This document shows, piece by piece, positions 43,371 to 47,016 of a DNA stretch of 47,016 nucleotides. Below the pieces are notes generated by a model. That model did no database searches. It worked only from the letters and a program-made list of their open reading frames with translations, and was not told the DNA's origin. Each line of letters opens with the position of its first letter. The first letter of the stretch is position 1. The stretch covers positions 1 to 47,016 of the forward strand of contig JAICXC010000029.1 of assembly GCA_025980665.1 (NCBI GenBank). Reading direction: 5' to 3'. The stretch is from Bryobacteraceae bacterium. GTDB taxonomy: Bacteria; Acidobacteriota; Terriglobia; Bryobacterales; Bryobacteraceae. The translations under genes and the position numbers were made by a program.

Positions 43371-45605
43371 CTACTCGAGTACAAAGTTCACGTCGGCGGT
43401 AGTCTGCACACTGACTGCCTGGCCGTTCAATAAGAACGGCTGGTATACCCATTGCGCTACAGCCTGGATCGCCGCAGGCGTGAGCATCGCGGGGCCGGAC
43501 AAAGCTTGCACATCTTGAACTCTTCCGTCCGGTCCGATGATGACGCTGAGTTGAACGGTCCCCTGGACTCTGGCCGTGCGCGCGTTCGCGGGATAAACCG
43601 GAGGTATTCTCTGCACCACGCGCGACTCCATGACCGGTCCGCCCACCGTAATTGGCTTGGAGGCCGGTGCGGCCATAGCGACCGGGTCAGCCGACGGAAT
43701 CCGGAAGTTGACTTCGATGTTAGCGGAGACCGGGACTGCCTTCCCATCCTTGAGCCCCGGCTTGAAGCGCCACTGCTGCACCGCCTCGATAGCCTTCTCA
43801 TCCAGGCCCAAGCCAAGCGAACGGACGATCCGGATATCCTGCGGGACTCCGTTCTCGTCCACCACCAGTTGCAGCAGCACAGCACCTTGCCACTTGGCTC
43901 TACGAGCCTCTTCGGAATATTCAGGTTCGGGCCTGATAGTCGGAATGGGCGCGCTGACGCCACCGCCGATCCGGTAAACTCCCGGTGGCAGCGCGGCAGA
44001 AACTACAGGTTGCCTTAGCTCCACCCCGGGTCGCAGCGCGATCCTGAGGGTCACGCGGTCCGAAGGGTTGCCATTCCCTTGAACGATCATGACCAGGTGC
44101 TCGTCGATACTCCGCAAGGACTCTCGAATGCTCCCCCATTCGGCCAGTCTCAGGGTATCGCCCTCACGTACGGTCAAACTGTTCTGCACTCGTTGTTGCA
44201 ACTCGGGGCTCAATCCCGCGAAATCGATCCGCTGTATGACGGCGGTTTCCGGAGGTGGAGGCGGAGGTGGCGGCGGAGGAGAGACTCCTTGGCCGAGTCC
44301 TGTTCCAAGTCCCGCGCCAAGTCCACCTCGTAACCCTTTCGCAGCTCCCGGACCTGGCGGCGGTGGAGGAGGCGGAGGTGGCGGCGGAGGAGGAGCGTCC
44401 GATGCAAGTCGCTGTCCGAAATGAATCGTCGCATGCACCAGCGAGGGCGGCGCAGTATCGGCCGCGTAATGCCAATCCAGCACGCTCGCCAGCGCAGCTT
44501 TGCGCAATTCATCCGGACCGCTCAGGACGCGCGCATCGGCGACCTCGCCTTTGGAATTAAGCTTGAGCTCCAGTAGCACATCCCCCATCGCAGTCGTAGG
44601 ATTGTGTACCGGTGTGCGATGCGCCAGTGTTGCTCCTGCATCTACAGTAATGCCGGGATCGTCCGGAAGCACCTGCGCGGCGCTCCGCAACGGGAAAAAC
44701 CAGATCGCGGCGCACGCGCCTAGAACGGCCACGGATGCGGCGACCGAAACATGGGCGGCAAGACGGGATGCAGACATCGAGGTCTCCTTCAGCAGTGCCT
44801 GCACTCGTGCCGCGAGCTGGCGTTTTTTAAGAAATAAGGGCGCCGGTGCGACGTCCGCCTGCAATCTTTGCGCGGCGACGGATACCAGCGCGTCCAAGTA
44901 CCCCGTGCGATCGCGCGTCGCATCGACTACTTCCTGATCCACTACCTGCTCCCGAGCCAGTTGAATCCTCGAAAGCACAAACCACACGGCCGGTTGAAAC
45001 CACAGTACGCTCCGAATCAGTTCCTCCGCCATGACGAACAGCCAGTCGCGGCGATGGACGTGGAACAGCTCATGGCTGGCGATGGCTTCCTGCGCGCTTG
45101 GCGTCAGTTCGGACATCCTGGCCGGAAGCAAAATGGACGGGCGCAGCCAGCCGAACGTGACAGGACCAGTCACCTGATCCGACACGTACCAGCTCGCACT
45201 TCCGCCGAACGCGACCGGAGGCATCTGCAAGGGCCGGGCATGCTTCCGGATGCGGGCCAATCGCAGCAATCCCGCGGCCACCCAGACCAGTCGGAAAGCC
45301 GCGCCGGCAGCCAGCAACATCGCAAGTTGTTCGAATCCCCAAGCGGTTGAAGTTGGGGGAACCCTGGATACCGCTACGGCGGGTATCGTCAATGCTACAG
45401 GCGCTGACTGCGCTAGGGCCACGTCGAGCGGCCGCTTCCAGGGAGCTATTACGGGAAGCATCAATGCAATTGCCAGAAGCGTCTGCCAGAAATAGAGGCG
45501 AGCCCGCGGATGGCGCAACGTGAAAGCCCCCGCCGCGCCGGCCATGGCCAGAATCGAGATCTGCGCCGACCAGGACAGCAGATTGCCAAACAGTTGCGAG
45601 TTCAT
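43371..45605 (-). CDS. M56 (BlaR1-like) membrane metallopeptidase with TonB C-terminal domains
   Basis: A 744-residue membrane protein. N-terminal helices (~10-115) and a BlaR1/MecR1-type zinc peptidase with HELFH at 178-182 and REQVVDQEVVD. A membrane helix follows at ~290-310. The rest is extracytoplasmic: three blocks resembling the TonB C-terminal fold (~340-400, ~590-660 and ~665-744), each with a G-x-V-x-x-x-x-x-x-S/N pattern and a final W-x-F/Y-x-P motif. Poly-proline and Gly/Leu linkers separate the first block from the rest. It overlaps blaI by 4 bp. By analogy, the peptidase would inactivate BlaI on sensing a signal. Confidence 0.88.
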   Translation of the reverse strand: MNSQLFGNLLSWSAQISILAMAGAAGAFTLRHPRARLYFWQTLLAIALMLPVIAPWKRPLDVALAQSAPVALTIPAVAVSRVPPTSTAWGFEQLAMLLAAGAAFRLVWVAAGLLRLARIRKHARPLQMPPVAFGGSASWYVSDQVTGPVTFGWLRPSILLPARMSELTPSAQEAIASHELFHVHRRDWLFVMAEELIRSVLWFQPAVWFVLSRIQLAREQVVDQEVVDATRDRTGYLDALVSVAAQRLQADVAPAPLFLKKRQLAARVQALLKETSMSASRLAAHVSVAASVAVLGACAAIWFFPLRSAAQVLPDDPGITVDAGATLAHRTPVHNPTTAMGDVLLELKLNSKGEVADARVLSGPDELRKAALASVLDWHYAADTAPPSLVHATIHFGQRLASDAPPPPPPPPPPPPPGPGAAKGLRGGLGAGLGTGLGQGVSPPPPPPPPPPETAVIQRIDFAGLSPELQQRVQNSLTVREGDTLRLAEWGSIRESLRSIDEHLVMIVQGNGNPSDRVTLRIALRPGVELRQPVVSAALPPGVYRIGGGVSAPIPTIRPEPEYSEEARRAKWQGAVLLQLVVDENGVPQDIRIVRSLGLGLDEKAIEAVQQWRFKPGLKDGKAVPVSANIEVNFRIPSADPVAMAAPASKPITVGGPVMESRVVQRIPPVYPANARTARVQGTVQLSVIIGPDGRVQDVQALSGPAMLTPAAIQAVAQWVYQPFLLNGQAVSVQTTADVNFVLE
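44249..44396 (-). repeat. Poly-proline coding tracts
   Basis: Two GGC/GGA/GGT-type runs on the given strand (about 44249-44283 and 44354-44396) encode stretches of about 10-13 prolines flanking a GLRGGLGAGLGTGLGQG linker in the M56/TonB protein. Confidence 0.8.
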
Positions 45606-46003
45606 GATCGCCTCTTGTCGCCGGCCGCGCGAATGCTGCCGCGGATCTCATCGAGCTCTTCTTTGGTGAGCTTGTCATCCTCCACCAAGTGCAGTAGCAG
45701 CGGCTCGGCGGCCCCGTTAAACACGCGATCGACGAATTCCCGGACCATGGCGCGAATCACCTGCTTTTCCGGGCGGCTGGGTGTGTAAACAAACGCGCGG
45801 TCGCCTTGGCGCTTCTTGAGATAACCCTTCTGTTCCAAAATGTTCATCATGGTCATGACGGTGGTATAGGCCACCTTTCTGCGTTCCAGCAGATCTTCAT
45901 ATACCTGCCGCACCGTAGGCGTCCCCAGCTTCCAGATCACCTTCATGATTTCCAATTCCTGTCCCGTGAGCGTGGTTTTTGGCTTGCTTCCGATGCGACT
46001 CAT
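45602..46003 (-). CDS. blaI: BlaI/MecI family repressor
   Basis: A 133-residue winged-helix repressor: LTGQELEIMKVIWKLGTPTV, then VYEDLLERRKVAYTTVMTMM (recognition helix), ILEQKGYLKKRQGDRAFVY, and a helical dimer/cleavage region. Its stop overlaps the M56 gene start (ATGA), the normal pairing for BlaI-BlaR1 systems. The operator at 46003-46018 overlaps its own promoter. No beta-lactamase gene is in the window, so the target regulon is open. Confidence 0.93.
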   Translation of the reverse strand: MSRIGSKPKTTLTGQELEIMKVIWKLGTPTVRQVYEDLLERRKVAYTTVMTMMNILEQKGYLKKRQGDRAFVYTPSRPEKQVIRAMVREFVDRVFNGAAEPLLLHLVEDDKLTKEELDEIRGSIRAAGDKRRS

Positions 46004-46038
46004 ACTAAAACATTAGTACGAACCCCTTCGCATGTCAA
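46003..46038 (-). promoter_or_regulatory. blaI promoter and overlapping operator
   Basis: On the minus strand TTGACA (46038-46033) is followed after 17 bp by TAATGT (46015-46010), and the ATG begins 6 nt later. A perfect dyad TACTAA-N4-TTAGTA (46003-46018) covers the -10 and touches the ATG. This is a strong self-repressed, probably leaderless promoter. Confidence 0.7.
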
Positions 46039-46084
46039 TACGGTACCGGAATTGTGCCTTTTACAAACCCAGTAGAGGACCTGA

Positions 46085-46110
46085 TATGATGCGGGTTACA
46101 GAACCCATCA
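46085..46110 (+). promoter_or_regulatory. -10 box and hairpin before the last gene
   Basis: TATGAT (46085-46090) followed by TGAT-GC-GGGTT-ACAG-AACCC-ATCA, a stem that ends just before AGGAG. It may be an operator or a leader hairpin. Confidence 0.35.
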
Positions 46111-46116
46111 GGAGAA

Positions 46117-46917
46117 ATGTCCTTCAGAACCATTACGCTGCGGCGAATCGCCTCGCTCGTTGTGATATTCGTCTGTATATCGCTCCTGGTGGTTTATCGC
46201 CACGATCTAGCAAAGATGTCCGATCCGATGATCGACCTGCTTCTATACATAGGCGGTGGCATCGTGGGCATAGCACTAACCGTTATCGGAGGCTACTTGG
46301 CAACCGATAAGCGTGGATATCGTCTCGCGTTCTACATCCTTGGGTTCGTAGGCTCGGGGCTTCTGATCGCTGCCGGTGTGCGGGGATATCGTGCGGCGCT
46401 GTCTGCCGTTCCACCAAAAGACATTGTGATGGAGGCGGTCAATAAAGCCAATGAGCACACCGACGTTGAAATTACGATGGTCCGTGGTGATCTTAAGGAT
46501 GCAACCGCTCATTCCGATCAACAGATAAGCATGGTACGAAACGATCTAAAGGGGACGATGAGCACCGTAACGGATCTACTCTCAAAAACCGAGACCAACC
46601 TGAACGCCAGCATTGGGAAAGTAGGCAAACCAGATCCGCCGGAGCGACCCAAGATCACATTTAGCTTGCTCAAGAATGGCAATCTGTCTGATTCGGAGTT
46701 TCCCCTTTTGGCACTGACGCAGTCACCAAATTCAGACAATGTGTTTTCGATTGACTTCCTGGCCCGTAATACCTCTAACGCACCTGCCGAAAACACGGAA
46801 TTATGGATAGAGTTGTGTCAGGAATGTTCCTTCAATAAAGAACCCGCGAATTTTGAAAGGGTGCCGGGCTCACCAGAGTGCGGATTCCGGGGCAAGGCGA
46901 ACGGGATTCCGGGGTGA
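46117..46917 (+). CDS. Membrane protein, C-terminus replaced by repeat DNA
   Basis: The frame gives 266 residues. Three membrane helices at ~9-27, ~40-62 and ~70-95 are followed by a coiled coil with an internal duplication (ITMVRGDLKD and ISMVRNDLKG), then a beta-rich part beginning PERPKITFSLLKNGNLSD and running into a CARDB-like FSIDFLARNTSNAPAENTEL. The last ~13 residues (from about ECGFRGK) are encoded by the repeat array, so the natural end is lost. AGGAG lies 5 nt before ATG. The family is not recognised; the gene was probably cut by an insertion. Confidence 0.7.
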   Translation: MSFRTITLRRIASLVVIFVCISLLVVYRHDLAKMSDPMIDLLLYIGGGIVGIALTVIGGYLATDKRGYRLAFYILGFVGSGLLIAAGVRGYRAALSAVPPKDIVMEAVNKANEHTDVEITMVRGDLKDATAHSDQQISMVRNDLKGTMSTVTDLLSKTETNLNASIGKVGKPDPPERPKITFSLLKNGNLSDSEFPLLALTQSPNSDNVFSIDFLARNTSNAPAENTELWIELCQECSFNKEPANFERVPGSPECGFRGKANGIPG

Positions 46918-47000
46918 ACGCGAAAACGATTCCGGGGTGAAGACGAACAGGATTCCGGGCTGAAGGCGAACAGTGATTCCGGCGGGAAGGCGAACGGTTT
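46883..47000. repeat. Array of ~23-bp repeats, possible IS21-family end
   Basis: Five imperfect units begin at 46883, 46905, 46928, 46951 and 46975, each starting GATTCCGG and ending in a GGCGAACGG/GACGAACAG-type sequence, spaced 22-24 bp with no spacer. IS21-family elements carry multiple terminal repeats like this, but no transposase gene is visible before the window ends, so the identity is inferred. Confidence 0.6.
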
Positions 47001-47016
47001 TCGCCTGGTCCCGGAA

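Noticed and set aside
46883..47000. CRISPR array
   Set aside because: Units are directly adjacent with no unique spacers, and no cas gene is nearby.

Overview
The window is GC-rich bacterial chromosome. Its gene content points to an acidobacterium of the Solibacter/Bryobacter type. The lineage markers are a planctomycete-type cytochrome (DUF1592 group) beside a DUF1552 protein and a secreted ankyrin protein, DUF6152 proteins paired with secreted 'DLSGVW' proteins, a Pro/Ala/Gly-decorated PQQ propeller, and an M56 peptidase fused to TonB C-terminal domains. This placement is inference from family content; no rRNA gene is present.

Layout. 1-5432: the 5' part of an acyl-CoA carboxylase carboxyltransferase, a DUF1810 protein, an AraC/GyrI-like regulator, an AI-2E/PerM transporter, a degenerate HupE-like membrane protein and an amino acid permease. 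5464-9760: exported proteins of unknown function, including two DLSGVW paralogues, a cupin, a DUF6152 protein and a PGQ-repeat protein. 9770-10205: a badly decayed sterol desaturase/fatty acid hydroxylase gene. 10383-16012: a translationally coupled trio (DUF1592 cytochrome-like protein, Tat-exported DUF1552 protein, secreted ankyrin protein). 16032-19092: a small ORF, tRNA-Arg(CCG), an orphan O-antigen-type ABC permease, a DUF3108 protein and a paralogue of the PGQ-protein domain. 19458-19999: a BrnT/BrnA toxin-antitoxin locus whose toxin gene carries an 8-bp tandem duplication. 20039-25426: a second DUF6152 protein, a PH-domain protein, an NtrC-type regulator with its histidine kinase, a proline-rich lipoprotein and an OmpA-like lipoprotein. 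25740-35300: a PQQ propeller, a phosphoesterase, hemB, a small membrane protein, an M3 peptidase and an NMT1/THI5-type ABC importer. 35510-41805: an unknown protein, an orphan RND pump, a stand-alone Pnkp-like kinase, an MFS transporter and a CADD-family enzyme. 41798-46003: a ferredoxin/ferredoxin reductase pair and a BlaI-M56/TonB regulatory pair. 46117-47016: a membrane protein that runs into an array of about 23-bp repeats resembling an IS21-family terminus.

Working relationships. Clear functional units are the NtrC/kinase pair, the ABC importer operon, ferredoxin plus reductase, blaI plus M56 (ATGA overlap, operator over the promoter), and the cytochrome/DUF1552/ankyrin trio. Several genes have a -10-like hexamer only 6-9 nt before the start codon, which suggests leaderless or very short-leader mRNAs. 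The best candidates for undescribed biology are the DUF6152/DLSGVW modules and the cytochrome-DUF1552-ankyrin trio.
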